NCBI GenBank assembly: GCA_000507305.1
Contig: DF241461.1
Coordinates: forward strand, 1-64,000
Origin: Breviolum minutum Mf 1.05b.01
Lineage: Eukaryota; Sar; Dinophyceae; Suessiales; Symbiodiniaceae
Direction of reading: 5' to 3'
Length of the DNA: 64,000 nucleotides
A program made the translations under genes and the position numbers. Position 1 is the first letter of the stretch; the number at the start of each line of letters is the position of its first letter. The notes under the pieces are model-generated. The model made no database searches, was not told the origin of the DNA, and was given only the letters and a program-made list of their open reading frames with translations. Below are positions 36,518 through 48,008 of the stretch, piece by piece.

Positions 36518-36828
36518 TTTGCTCTGACATCCGTCACTCACAGCAATCAATCTCTCCTATACGTTTCCTATTCTTGAAACTTCCGCCACCGCCTTGTGCG
36601 GTACTACTGGTATAATATATCCCATTTATAAGTAGGTTATAACTGATAATCAACACCTACTCACCCAACCATTGTAAGTCATACCTATTATAACCAATTG
36701 GATACATTTGGAAGTTATATACCCAATATATCCCAATTATACCTATTTACCAACCTTTGATCCTAACAATCCCAACCGGAGATCCAAGTAGGGTGCCACA
36801 TGGCCAATCCTCCAGCCCCAGGCCGCAC

Positions 36829-36888
36829 CGTGCTTTCCAGGCTTCATTGCCAGGTGCGTCGATATTCACCGTGGAAAGCCTTAGAGGT
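36829..36888 (-). CDS. Glutaredoxin-like exon 'TVNIDAPGNEAWKAR'
   Basis: A 60-bp exon after TTTCTCTCAG, reading PLRLSTVNIDAPGNEAWKA plus CG. It ends CACG|GTGCGG. CG plus G of the next exon gives Arg, so AWKAR-YWCDIPVF keeps frame. It corresponds to family LQEVDI..PEN..WY.RY. Confidence 0.83.
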
Positions 36889-36969
36889 CTGAGAGAAACA
36901 TGGGGTTCAAAAGTTCTATCTACGGATACCGGCCCGGCCTTATATACATGGAAGTTCAACATCACAACG

Positions 36970-37095
36970 TGATGATGAGATATGATGATCTGGGATGAAA
37001 TTATGGCAAAGGAATATGATGATTTCATGATATCTGATGATCTTATGATGATCTTATGATGACCTTATGCTGATCTTATGCTGATCTATGATCCT
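36970..37095. repeat. ATGATCTT-type imperfect tandem repeat
   Basis: Repeated atgatgatcttatgatgatcttatg units with drift, adjacent to the glutaredoxin-like exon at 36829-36888. Confidence 0.8.
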
Positions 37096-37675
37096 GGAAC
37101 TTGTGTGTCCTCTATTTTCGGCTTTGAACCTTGAAAAGAAGCTCCAAGCTGCAATCATAACAACCATTAGCAGGGTTAGATGATCTACATATTATCATTG
37201 ATGAAGATCTAGGATGACATAGTATCATGTATCATGTATCTATCGAAGTTGTTCACACATCCTTCCTCTCCCAGGCAAAATATCCAAGTTCATCCCTTAA
37301 AAACCAGGTCATTTCAAGATGAACTTGAGGTGCTTTGCTCGCAGTCTTAAATGCATGTATTCTTTGTTAGACTTCCCAAATGTATAGTACTTCCCAAATA
37401 TATAGTTCCTCGCTGTTCGTATTCCAACCAAGCCAAAACCCATATGATCCATGTATGATGTATTGTATATTTGCCATTATTTGCCTACATTTGGTTGATT
37501 TTTTATGGCAAATGTAGGTAACTATTCCAATCCGATGGATCCTTAGGGAAATAAACTTATGAGTCGCAAACGGTCTTTGTGTTACTGCTGAACGCTCTGT
37601 TACGGCTAACCCACTTGAGGTTGGTAAACTCTTTATCCCATTATCTACGGGTTTTTGAAGCAAATCCCAGGTGGT

Positions 37676-37781
37676 TGAGAAATCCGGCTAACCACCTGGG
37701 ATGTATAAAACCTTGTAAATAATGGGATAAAATACCAACCTCAACTGGTGATCGCCGGATTTCTGAACCATCAACAGTATG
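37676..37781. mobile_element. Family A fold-back element, left end eroded
   Basis: Arms GAAATCCGGCTAACCACC and GGATTTCTGAACCATCAACA. The left terminus lacks the TACTGTTGATGG. Confidence 0.75.
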
Positions 37782-38276
37782 ACCCTTTCAGTTGGAATTT
37801 TACGGATCCCCAACTCAAACGACTGCGAGGTCTTTTTCAATTCTGTCACTGCCTGGCTCGAAAAAAAAACCGCAGTCCGTCGGGTCGGAAAGGGAAAGGC
37901 TGCGGGTTGAGCTTGGATGATTTGTTTGTTGTTTTTTTTTGGTTTCGGAAAAAAATCCCAAGTGATTTGGAATGATCTTGGATTAGTTTTTTTTGTTTTG
38001 GATGATTTTGGATGATTTTTGGAGATTCATATTTTCAAGAAAAAAAGCAGGTGTTTCGGGTTCCAAGCTGATTTACTTTGGGCTGTTGAAGTATCGAGTG
38101 GGAAAATATTTTGTGAAGTGCAAAAGTAGGGGGTTTTGGATGTTTGTTCCGGAATCATCTGCACAAGTTTTCTCATCCTGGGATTGAAACCATCCTACAA
38201 GGTAAGTAACTGGATTATAATCCCTATAAGTATATAGGTTATAAGTCCCGTACATAGGTTATAAGCCAACATACTA

Positions 38277-38381
38277 CCCTCCGGTAAACTAACATAGCAA
38301 TGGAAAATCCACCATTTGAAGATGTATTTCCTATTGGAAAAGGTGAATTTCTATTGTTATGTTAGTTTACTGGAGTGTAAC
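38277..38381. mobile_element. Family D-type fold-back element
   Basis: ACCCTCCGGTAAACTAACAT ... ATGTTAGTTTACTGGAGTGT; a sub-family with core CCATTTGAAGATGTATTTCC. Confidence 0.83.
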
Positions 38382-38913
38382 TAGTTACGATCACTTCCCC
38401 ATTGACACCCCTGACATATCTGACACTGACAACGGTTGGATTTAGATCATGATGTTACTGGTCATGTTTTCAATTTCCATCACGAATCCTTCACATAAAA
38501 ATACATCCAAAACATACACTACACCCGTGAAAACTAACATGGATACCCAAAATGATGCTTTGGAACATGTATATCCTTTTTAATACTGCCATTTTGGGTA
38601 TCTACATTAAATTTATGGGGTGTAAGGTTTGCGAGGTTCATGTCATGCTTAAACATCACAACCAACTGCTGGATGAAACCATCATTTTAGGTCTAAAAGT
38701 GATGAAAAGAACACCCCCCCAAAAGCAATGGACAAAACCTTTCAGACCCTGAACACGATCACTGCAATTTCTACAATTCCTACAAGTTCAACTATCAAAA
38801 ATCCAAACACTTCCCCTCTCAAAAAATAAGGCCACCAAAAACCAATCCCTTTTTAATCAACAAAATCTTCCAACCAACAAAGACTTCCGGATGGTGGCAG
38901 TTCTGTGTGACAC

Positions 38914-38959
38914 CAGCCTTGTCACAAAGGGTACATCCAGGCTTGGTAAAAAGAGTGAC
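38914..38959 (-). CDS. Glutaredoxin-like exon with CTLC motif
   Basis: Reads VTLFTKPGCTLCDKA plus G. The thioredoxin-fold first strand is followed by the Cys-Thr-Leu-Cys redox pair. The acceptor is CCTGGAAG|GTC and the donor GCTG|GTGTCACAC. The opposite strand is also open here but has no family match. Confidence 0.8.
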
Positions 38960-39143
38960 CTTCCAGGCAAAGGTGTCGATGGGAACTCATCCCGGAAGGT
39001 CAGGGAAGTGTCTTGCCCGCAAGGGCAAATTTGTGGCTGTGTCTTTTTGTTGGGCGGTAGCAATTGTTGCAAGAAGCATGTTTGTACATCTATAGTAATC
39101 AGGAATAGAATATAGCAGTACCATAGTCCTGCTAATAGATATA

Positions 39144-39300
39144 CAGTAGTAGTAGTAGTCGTAGTAGTAGTAGTAGAAGAAGTAGAAGTAGTAGTAGAAG
39201 TAGTAGTAGTAGAAGAAGTAGTAGTAGTGATTAGTAGTAGTAGAAGTAGAAGTAGTAGCAGTAGTAGCAGTAATGGTAGTAATGGTAGCAATGCTAGTGG
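39144..39300. repeat. (AGT)n-rich imperfect microsatellite
   Basis: AGT units with AGA, CGT and AAT variants, just upstream (gene sense) of the glutaredoxin-like CTLC exon. Open frames over it are low-complexity artefacts. Confidence 0.92.
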
Positions 39301-39379
39301 TAATGGTTAACGCTGGTATAGGTACTATGAAGCACATCTGAATCTGAATTCATAATTTGATTGAAAAGTACTATTATAC

Positions 39380-42290
39380 AGTGTTTTCCCAATCGCTGGA
39401 ATTGACATGTGGGAAATTAGAAGTATGTAGTTCTGTGCTTCAATTTGTGAAAATATACAGGCCCAACGCACCAAATACTTCGTACCCCCTGAATTCTCAG
39501 AAATGGATGCCCAACATGAAGCCATATGTTGAAGCCGGAGATATATACATGTTCCAAAGCAGTATCTAAGTAAAAGTTCGGGTGTGTCATTAGTACAGTA
39601 GATCGTATTATGTGTTCCATGTTTGTTTTTTTCAAAAGTGTTTTTTCGTTTTCAGAAGCGCACTGATTGATCAATCTGTAGAGTTACAACGAATCACCAA
39701 TGTCAAAAGAAAAATCAGCAAACTCGGACCTCTATGTATCACCAATCGGGTCAGACCAGAGATCCAACATCCAATGATGGGCTGTTTTCGATTGAACAAA
39801 ACATCCAGTGATTCAAGGCAAGATCTCAAGATCTCTTTGCGCAACAACTTGGCATCTCAAAGTTTTTACCTGGGACCAATGGATGGAAATGGTGATTTCC
39901 AACCAACCCATTTCCTATGTAAAGAGTTGGTGAACCATCATCCAATTGAAACATCCTACCGTTTAATAATTTGGATGTGCCCAGGTTCCAGGTATATATC
40001 AAACATATCTCTCCAAAGGAAGCAGAGAACAAAACTGACCTAAAGCGGCTAATACACATGTCCTGCCTGTGGCACTGCACCGCATGCCACACGAGCCGCC
40101 TCGACAAAAAAACGGCTTTAGAGGCTCATAGTTGAGGGTACCACCGAAGATTACCATAGAACCTGAAAATGATAGGTTTGGAAGATGATTTTCCTCTTCC
40201 AGGGGTGTATTCGCTGGTTCCATGCTAATCTTCCAGGTTTAAATCAATCTCGGGTGTTTCCATCCTTGAGGAGATTTAATATAATATCCTAACTGCCCTA
40301 AGTTATACTGGGATCTCAACACTGATGGGGACTGGAGATCCCGAACCCTGCAAAATATAGTCATTCACCCCTCTCTCCCAGCGAAGTCTTGGGGTAGATA
40401 TGGTGATTTGAGAGATTTCTGATCTTAGATCCTAAGTGTTTTTCGTGAACTCCCAACAAAAAAAATCTCCCCAGCCGAACAAGACCTGTTAAACACACAA
40501 CATCGCCTAGCAGCATATCTCAAAGTTAGCATTTCTAGTAGGTAACATACATGGGTCGGCTGAAGGGACAAGCTTAACCAGGTGACACAAAGTGCCAAAC
40601 ATATAACCAATATGATGATGGAACATGTTGATGAGTCATTCCATGGTAGAAAGGATCATACAAAAATCATTGAAAACATATTGATGTACTTCCTTGTATG
40701 TCCTAGGAAGTTTGTAAATGGTTAATAAATGGCTTATAAACTATACTTATACATGGAATAAATTAGGATTGTAACCCACCTTCCTGGGACATCCACCGTC
40801 CCAACTTAGATGCCCCCCGACCTTCACAGCGCCGCGTCGGGATGGGTTCAACGATCGTGCCATGGTGGTACCAAGGACCTCAGAATTGACCCTTTTTTAG
40901 GATCCATGGAATGCCATCATGTCATCATTCAGTCCCTATGAAAAAAGAGGGGTGCGTGACTCTACTACTGGGATGTTTTATAACCTACTTACGTCTAAAT
41001 ATATAGGGGTTATAATCCATTTGCTACCTACTTACTAAGTACCATGGACATCCCATTATTGGGGAGTTTTGTAGGATCTCCAACCCGCAACAGTTGGAAA
41101 TATCTTGGGATCTTCATGGAAGTTGAAAAAATTGGTACGCTACATTTTCCCTATGATTTGGTACCACATTAATGTTTTTTTTGGAGGGGAAACATCCCAC
41201 CCTAAGAATCCGTGGACCCTTCAATGGAAGGGTTTGAACCTGTATGGCAGAGGTCAGGGTCCTCAAAATAGCCATTTGCTTAGGGCTGATCCTAAACCAC
41301 CAATTTGGGGTGACCTCTTTGACCATGGAAGTGGGCAAATTTCCTCATCTTAAGAATCAGTTATTGGTTATCTCCAAGGAATGCGGGGCGAATGACTCTC
41401 CTCTTGGCGTGTTTTCTGGCATCTCCAAAATTCTCCAAATCGCCTTTTTGTTCAGATCTGTATGATTTTTTTGGGCGTGGAATGATTCATTGGTATATCT
41501 TCAAGATGAGTTTCCTTTTAAAATTTTTAAAAGACAATTAGGATGCTGGTCCTCATTTTCATGATTGGAGAAAGTGCATCTACATAATTTGTTGTGATAC
41601 CAGTTGCCCCTTGTTCCAGGAAGCCATCGCCTGTTGGTAGGCAAGTGAGTCGTTTTTTGTTGCCGAAACTACTCGAACTCAAAGCATGATCCATAGTCCC
41701 ATATGCTCCAATCCCTTCTGCAAGTGGTTTTGGAATGGGTTGAAAGGGTACCTAAACACCTCATAGAATTTTGGAGCACTTGGGAGGATACATGGAACTG
41801 GTATATTTACCTTCTATAATTTCCCATAAAATCCACCATGCAAATAAATGCATCCTTATGGGTAAGGAACCACATCACTTCACCGGAACTCACTGGTCTT
41901 CGATAAGATGAGTTGGTCTTTCCCAACGAGCGTCTTGGTGAAGTGAAATGATAGTAAAATCCCAAGGGGGCTACGGGTGGGACTGGAATATTTACCCTAT
42001 ACGCCCTGGAAGATTAACATGTAAAGAAAGGAAAGTGATCTTCCAAACCTCCATGATTATGTTCCATTTTCATCTTCAGGGGTGTACACTCCCTGAAACT
42101 AACATAGAATAGCCCCTGAAAAAATGGCCGAAACCCAAAAAGGAAAGGAAAGTAGTCGTCGAAAAATCCACCTTGGTTCAAATGTTTTTCCTTTTCATTT
42201 CGAAGTGAAAACCTCGGCTTCCATTGTTGGTTTTCGGGGGAGTAATGTTGCTTGAGGTTATAAGAAATGTAGGTAGATATCACGATGTTC
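39380..42290. other. Region without recognised gene
   Basis: A 143-residue plus-strand frame at 39612-40043 has no family match and mixed composition. Fold-back copies at about 40136-40237 (family D) and 40290-40440 (family I-like) are visible. Segment 41590-41790 resembles 25900-26070 (shared 'gttttggaatgggttgaaagggtacctaaac' type text). Confidence 0.5.
40689..40795. mobile_element. Family B fold-back element
   Basis: CTTGTATGTCCTAGGAAGTT ... CTTCCTGGGACATCCA. Confidence 0.75.
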
Positions 42291-42297
42291 CCCCCTC

Positions 42298-42438
42298 CCA
42301 CTTGGATGTCCCGTTGGAAGTGCTGGTAAAAGGTTAGGATCAGTGGGTTATAACTTATAACCTCAATATACCCCATTTAAAGGTAGGTTGTACCCCAATT
42401 GACTGACCAATGATCCTAACTTCCTGGGACATCCAAGC
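42298..42438. mobile_element. Family B fold-back element
   Basis: CACTTGGATGTCCCGTTGGA ... AACTTCCTGGGACATCCAAG. Confidence 0.8.
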
Positions 42439-42449
42439 AGGATGCCAGG

Positions 42450-42611
42450 ATGCCAGTCACCACCACTCAGTCCACGACAGAGCAAAGCACACAGGACAAA
42501 GCTGTGGTGGGAGGCCTGGAAAAATGCCAAGTGCAAAAATTGCTGTTTCAGGATGTAAATCCAGAAAGCATGCCATCAATGTCCGCTTACAAGAAACCAA
42601 ATTTTATATAA
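42450..42611 (+). CDS. Short open frame 'MPVTTTQSTTEQ', uncertain
   Basis: A 53-residue plus-strand frame from ATG to TAA, directly after the right end of a family-B fold-back. It reads MPVTTTQSTTEQSTQDKAVV, GGLEKCQVQKLLFQDVNPES, MPSMSAYKKPNFI. On the minus strand CATTTTTCCAG|GCCTCC begins another open piece (ASHHSFVLCALLCRGL). Either, or neither, may be expressed. Confidence 0.25.
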   Translation: MPVTTTQSTTEQSTQDKAVVGGLEKCQVQKLLFQDVNPESMPSMSAYKKPNFI

Positions 42612-43104
42612 TATTGCGTATATACATATATTTTTAATTACTTATATATTATATAATATTATATAGATTAATGTATTCCACACTATTAACATCCGCTGGA
42701 GTTGGTAGGAAATGATGATAGCGTGCGGCAGGTTTCTTCGTTGAAATGCGATGGACATCCTTTGACTAATTTTCAGATCATGGGTCTCATAGGAGAATCA
42801 AAAGACACTGTTGGAAATGGACCCAAACGAGGGTCCAAAAGAAAAAATGATGTCAGCAGTGGCAACCAAAACGCAGCGATGTGAGTCATGGAAAATGCCA
42901 GTTATCCTCCGGCAATCAAACATTTGTAATGCAAAATTGACCATTTGTAATTTCCTATTGGAACAGGAGGATTTCCAGAAAGTTATGTTAGAGTACCAGA
43001 GTTAATTTTTTGGGGGGGCCAGTATCTGGAAGAAGTTTTTTGTATTTTCAACTCCCTAAAAGGTGATTTTTAAAACCCTCTGACAAACTCTTGAGCACAG
43101 GTGG

Positions 43105-43232
43105 GACCCCGTCACCCCAGTTATAAATGGAGTTATAAGTTATGACCCCTATAAATTGGCCTTATAAATGGGGAAACTCGGAATTATTTCACCCCGATTT
43201 CAGTGGAGCATAGGGCCCCTGCTGGTTTTTGC
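43105..43232. repeat. Family G fold-back repeat
   Basis: GGACCCCGTCACCCCAGTTA ... GCTGGTTTTTGCGGGGGCCC with several CTATAAAT / ATTTATAG pairs. Confidence 0.65.
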
Positions 43233-43966
43233 GGGGGCCCACCTTAAAAACGAGTAAATTATGTGGGGAACAACTGGAGCGACCCCCCGATGTCCGACCT
43301 GGAAATAGACGGCATCACGGTCCTGTGGTGCACCTGGGTCTGAAGAACATCCATCTTAGCTCCCCGGGGACGAAAGGTTTGACTTTTCGTGAGTTGAGTT
43401 ACCCGGGTCCTGTGGGATGGGAATATTTACCCAGAAAATTTCCCCCCAAAACATGCGTGTAGAACTTGTATACCACATATTTTTTGTACATAGCTATCTG
43501 TAAAGCTGGATACTTCATGGGGGTTTAAATGTGCAATGTTGGGATTCCCTGATGCAAGTAGGGTCACAATGGTTTTAAGTTATAAGTTACAATCTATAAC
43601 AATACCCAATCATAACTTTTCGGTCACAAAATAAGACTTAAACCTCAAAGTATCCCCCCTTGTGGAAATCATTTAGTTCGTGGCACTCAAGCAGCATCCA
43701 GCCAAATAAAAAACCTTGTGAAAGCATTTATTATTTACTATCAGCCTCTCATCACTGCGAGCATCACCCCAACTCATCATCCCCCTTCAGCAGCCAGCGC
43801 CGCACTTTTTTGACGCTGAAACGATTCTGACGTGCAACATGTGCCGAGTGCCGAGTGCCGAAACATCTCCCGCATCGAGTCTGGGGATTTTTGTGGGTTC
43901 CAATCCCATCCGAAACAGTCAAAGGACTCAATTTATAGGTGCGTCATAGCATTCCTAGGAACATAC

Positions 43967-44042
43967 CATCCATGGGACGAACGGTATAGGCATGCCTACA
44001 TGAGGGGTTGATTGTAGGTAAATAATATACCATACATGGATG
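43967..44042. mobile_element. Family E fold-back element
   Basis: CCATCCATGGGACGAACGGT ... TAATATACCATACATGGATG. Confidence 0.78.
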
Positions 44043-45146
44043 GTTTTTTTGGGACATACCTGGATTCGTTGGGAAAAAAAGCAAATAGTTGACCACCGCA
44101 AATTGATCATAGGTTGGATACGCAGAAACTTGTTGACAAACTGCATAATTGGAGTGTATCCAAGTCCAAGTGGTCTTTTTGTTGTTCCTTGTACATGAAA
44201 GAAGATTTGTGGGCCGTGTGCTCCTCCACCCTTTGGGGAAATACTTGCATGATTCATCGTGAAACCTTCCAAGACACAGTTGCTACTGCAAAAAAAACCA
44301 TATTCGCAACTCTATTTCAAACAAGAAAAAACATAGATCTGACCGAATTATAATATTTCACCAACCTAGGTTACCCTGAAATAGAGGATTTCCCTTACTA
44401 AACCACCATTTGGGGTGAGGTCGCGTGAGGTCGCTATAATTTGACCAGATAGATGCACGAGTCCTCATGGACTGAATGGATTGACACCCCATGGGGAGCA
44501 ATATATCTTTGGCTCCCACAGTTCGATGACGACTTGGATGGTGGAAGTTGATGGGAACGTTGTGTGTGTTTTCTACCATGTTTTCGAAAAAAAACACTTC
44601 ATGTTTCAAGAATCCAATTTTCAGCAATTGTCAAAAACTGGATGAGTTCTCCAATTTGGAGCCCCTTCTTGGAATCTCAAAACATCATAAGGAAAACCTG
44701 GGTGGTTGTTTGAAAGAATTTGTTGTTTTTTTTCCCAATTTGTTGTTCAGTGGCGAAATACCACCCCTCGCCCCTTGATGGCTCCTTCAATTTCTGTAAG
44801 ATCTGCAAGTTTTGTTTTGATGACAGGATTCTTGTCCCGAAAAAGATTCATTTCATCCAAATTTCACGTCATAAATCAAAATTTGATGAAAGGTTTCATT
44901 ACTTCATTTTGGTTTGGAAAGGACATGACTGGAATGGAAGTCGAACGGAGACCTAAAAGTCTTCCAAACTCCTAGAATAGTGGGGGGTTGCTTCAAGGAT
45001 AGGGAATCGAATCTCAATTTTTGTTAACATTGAGCTTAAAAGATCATCTGACCACACAAAAAAGAGAGGGTTGACTCTGTATAGCAGGGTTCCTTTGGAT
45101 CACCAAACCATCAGTTTTATCAGTTTTAAGATCAAACGATTCTTAC

Positions 45147-45275
45147 TTGGATGTCCCAGGAAGTTAGTAAATGGTGAGTAACTGGGTTAAAACCTATACT
45201 CGTAAATTGGAAATCTGCATTGGGGTTATAACCCACTTACTAACCATTTACTAACTTCCTGGGACATCCAAGTAG
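45147..45275. mobile_element. Family B fold-back element
   Basis: TACTTGGATGTCCCAGGAAG ... CTTCCTGGGACATCCAAGTA; near-perfect inverted ends. Lies downstream of the CoA-transferase stop. Confidence 0.85.
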
Positions 45276-45411
45276 GGTATATTATTCCTGAGAGCTTTTC
45301 CCAAGGTTTCCAAAGCTCTTGATTCAGCTTATGAAATTGAACGGCACAGCCGTCAGCTCTTTCCACCATCAAAAAACACGAGAAAGCCACGTGGCCAGCC
45401 ATCGGCTTTAT

Positions 45412-45543
45412 CCTCCCTGAAACTAACAGCAAAAAACGCCCCTGCAAATCTTCAATGATTGAACGATGAAATTTGTTCTTTTAGGGCACAGCCGCCCTTA
45501 TCTTCAGGGGGTGCTTTCGCTGTTAGCTTTGTAGGGAGTGTAA
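45412..45543. mobile_element. Family D fold-back element beside the CoA-transferase stop
   Basis: ATCCTCCCTGAAACTAACAG ... GCTGTTAGCTTTGTAGGGAG. It begins 11 bases beyond the TGA, so it would lie in the 3' untranslated region. Confidence 0.8.
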
Positions 45544-45553
45544 CCGTATACGG

Positions 45554-45663
45554 TCACCGGAAGGCTTTACCGAAGCGTTCTTTGGCTTGTTGTTCTAAGC
45601 TTTCTCGATCATCTGGATGGGCCAAGTCAATCAAAGCGCGTGCCCTCTCGGGTAAAGTCTTGC
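45554..45663 (-). CDS. CoA-transferase last exon, ends in TGA
   Basis: Encodes GKTLPERARALIDLAHPDDR, then ESLEQQAKERFGKAFR and TGA at 45556-45554. Family C-termini read LFGK.L.ERA.ALI.IAHP.FRE.L...A.ERF. The acceptor is GGGCACAG|GC. A GTAAAG within CTTCGGTAAAGC could act as a donor, but the reading to TGA gives a natural C-terminus. A family-D fold-back (45412-45543) lies 11 bases beyond the stop. Confidence 0.92.
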
Positions 45664-46145
45664 CTGTGCCCAAAAGGCGTGTTGGACGTTGGACATGTTG
45701 AACAGTTTGAAGGAGCTTTATAAAAGGGTGTGATTTTTGTAGGTGACATGGTACCTATCAGGAGTTGCCATATCATCCATGCAATATCCATAAATATGAT
45801 ATATATTCAGCCCCATTTGAGCAGTATACGGTATACTGGTATACCTATAAAGGGTTCTCATATCATCCCTTATATAAGATATTCAACCTGCATTTGACCA
45901 AAGAACAAATGATGAATGGCTGGAAATGGCACATTCATCACTTCCATGTGATATCATAATCATTTTTGGGAATTTAGGATGACCTCCACTGCTCAGGCGC
46001 GGAGAAATTTCCTTTAAAGGGCTTTGGGATGGCCTATATTTTGATGGGCGAAGTTGTTGGCCAACTGTTTTTGATGGGGGGATCAAGGTGCACGGATCTT
46101 GAAAGTGAGATGCTGGATGCTGGTTGTTAGTTCTGGAGCAGTTGA

Positions 46146-46305
46146 AGGGTATCAAAAAAAAGAACATACCCTCAAAAAACTAGATATCCCACCTTTGGAA
46201 GAGGAACATCATCTTCAAAAGTGTTTTTTTTGTTTCAGGGGATATGTGTGTATATATATATATATAATATATGTATGGATAATATGTTAGTTTCAGGGAG
46301 TGTAT
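46146..46305. mobile_element. Family D fold-back element with TA insert
   Basis: Left half ends at GGGGATATGTG and the right half is TATGTTAGTTTCAGGGAGTG; about 40 bp of (TA)n separate 'atatgt' and 'atatgttag'. Confidence 0.7.
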
Positions 46306-46415
46306 GCCCCGAAATGAAATGTCATTTTCCAACCATCAATTCTCATGGGTAAACTCGCCGGTGGTTTCAGGGTGGGTATCTCTCTGGGATTATTTCACCA
46401 GTGCTGCCGAGACGC

Positions 46416-46465
46416 CGAACAAGTTCACGGAACCATTCTCTGTGACCACATACTGCACTTGTGCC
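46416..46465 (-). CDS. CoA-transferase exon 'AQVQYVVTENGSVNLF'
   Basis: Matches family RAHVHYVVTEYGIA.LFG. The acceptor is GATCCGCCAG|G and the donor TTCG|GCGTCTC (GC type). Gly is completed by GC of the last exon. The Tyr-Gly-Ile-Ala of most relatives is Asn-Gly-Ser-Val here, a divergence in an otherwise strongly kept block. Confidence 0.92.
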
Positions 46466-46585
46466 CTGGCGGATCGAATCATAAAAGTCTGATAGGCAGT
46501 TGTGTCTTGTTTTTTTTTTCTTCCGAGCGGATTGGAATATTGAGGGGTGTACCACCACCACCATATTTACCCGGGAACCAAGGGA

Positions 46586-46586
46586 T

Positions 46587-46660
<74 letters not shown>
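46586..46660. repeat. (ATC)n microsatellite
   Basis: About 25 uninterrupted ATC units, inside the intron between CoA-transferase exons 47090-47188 and 46416-46465. Long open frames across it are artefacts of the repeat. Confidence 0.95.
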
Positions 46661-47089
46661 AGTTTGTTCATCATCCCTCATCGTCATTATCTTTGTTGGC
46701 ATCATCAACATCAGCAGCAGTAGCAGCATCATTGTTGATATTATCATTATGATCAATATCACCATCTTTCCCCAAACCAAGACAAAAGGAACAGTGTTCA
46801 AACCCTCTTCACATTCCATTTTTACTGATCGGTCTATCCAGGAACCTACATCTCTCAATATAAAGGAAGTTCAAAGCTCAGTGCAGTGGCAACAAAACCC
46901 TTTTTACAATTCCATGAAATCCTGCTTGTTGAATGACAAGACCCTTAAATCCAACGAAATTCAATGGCTTGCAAAACAAATTTCTCAAAAAAAATCCCTG
47001 GTACAGAAAAAGGGAGGTACAGGTCCAGTTGGTAAAATTTAGGTCCCGAACAACCAAAAATTGCCAACATTTCTTTTTTGTCGTCCCAC

Positions 47090-47188
47090 CTCGTTGTGAC
47101 TACCCCAGCAGCTTCTTTCAAATGCGGCACGATGCGTGCAACACCCTTGTTAGTTCGCGAAGGAAAGGCCAAGATGCCTTTACCATTC
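47090..47188 (-). CDS. CoA-transferase exon 'ARIVPHLKEAAGVVTTR'
   Basis: Encodes NGKGILAFPSRTNKGV then ARIVPHLKEAAGVVTT. Family text is GKPI[IL]ALPST..KG.SRIVP.L..GAGVVTTR. The acceptor is CCAAG|G and the donor ACGAG|GTGGGA. The AG left over plus G of exon 46465 restores Arg. One of the longest and clearest exons. Confidence 0.94.
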
Positions 47189-47728
47189 CTTGGTTGGTGA
47201 AAAAAACAGATGCTTGGCGAGTTCAATATGCAAGAAGGGGAGTTCAAACTATAGTCAAATTGCATAACACAAAAACTGAAGATCTAGGTGTATCAAAAAA
47301 GAGTTTATAGTTGGAGGTGTTTCACTGAACCATTTAGGTGCTTCAATAAACCACTTCCAAGGAGATCTTCCGGGGCAAGAGACACGTCGATTCTGATGTT
47401 TGGGGGCAAAACGTAGTACAACTAAATATTGGATCTACCTCTCCCAAACCAAGATTTCAGTAACAAATGAAGGTTAGTTGATATGGATTCTCTACTACAT
47501 GTTTTTTGATATATGTAATTATCCTGGTGGTGACTGTTACTCGTTGGGAGGTGAACTCAACTTATATACTCACGGAAACCTAAATTTCCGAAGTCTTTAC
47601 TTAGCAAGTAACGAAAATGAATCACGGCAGCCGTTTTCTAGGAAGACATGATCACCATCTTCAAAAACGAACATGTCCAAATTCTGTGGAAGTAGAAAGG
47701 TTGAAGGTCCTTGGCAAATCAACCCTTC

Positions 47729-47745
47729 GTTGTTGTTGTTGTTGT

Positions 47746-47819
<74 letters not shown>

Positions 47820-47840
47820 TTGTTGTTGTTGTTGTTGTTG
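47729..47840. repeat. (TTG)n / (TGCTGT)n microsatellite
   Basis: Pure TTG units flank a core of about a dozen TGCTGT hexamers. The minus strand reads CAA/CAG and would give poly-Gln, but the position is intronic (between CoA-transferase exons 47977-48008 and 47090-47188). Confidence 0.95.
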
Positions 47841-47976
47841 CAAACCAACATGAAAAACAACAACCAGCTTCTTCTTGAAGTGACCTTTGGATTCCCCAAA
47901 ATGGAGGTCACAACTTTCACCCCGTTTTCAAAGGTCACTCAACCTCCCCCCCCCCAAAGGTCACTCGTCGAGTCAC

Positions 47977-48008
47977 GCGCATGCCGCAGCACCTGTCAGA
48001 AAGTCCAC
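47977..48008 (-). CDS. CoA-transferase micro-exon 'VDFLTGAAAC'
   Basis: A 32-bp exon reading GTG GAC TTT CTG ACA GGT GCT GCG GCA TGC GC, equal to family GGQ[VI]DF..GA. The acceptor is CGACAG|GTG and the donor GC|GTGACT. Its last two bases join G of exon 47188 to make Ala, giving AAACA-NGKGILAFPS. Immediately upstream, GGT GGC CAA ATC GAC would read GGQID but is separated from the frame by 11 bases. Confidence 0.8.

Larger units (their letters stand above)
34841..38959 (-). other. Split gene: glutaredoxin-like DUF836 protein (C5orf63/YDR286C type)
   Basis: Three minus-strand exons in order give VTLFTKPGCTLCDKAG, PLRLSTVNIDAPGNEAWKAR and YWCDIPVFHLNGAFWTKHCL. The family of small thioredoxin-fold proteins reads .LFTK..C.LCDEA ... 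EVDI..PEN..W..RY..DIPVFHLNG.F...HR. The exon 2/3 junction keeps phase. About a dozen residues between exons 1 and 2 are not located, so one exon is missing. The N-terminus (above 38959) and C-terminus are not settled; the pieces at 32650 and 31099 may belong. In the family CxxC the second Cys is normally kept, as here. Redox partner unknown. Confidence 0.82.

Noticed and set aside
38857..39337. Long Thr/Ser/Leu-rich minus-strand frames
   Set aside because: Driven by the AGT microsatellite; only the short CTLC exon nearby has family support, and it is in another frame.
39612..40043. 143-residue plus-strand open frame
   Set aside because: No recognisable family, no splice context, and composition like the surrounding AT-rich DNA; chance is likely.
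46500..47042. 180-residue open frame across the ATC repeat
   Set aside because: Created by the (ATC)n microsatellite; the region is intronic to the CoA-transferase gene on the other strand.
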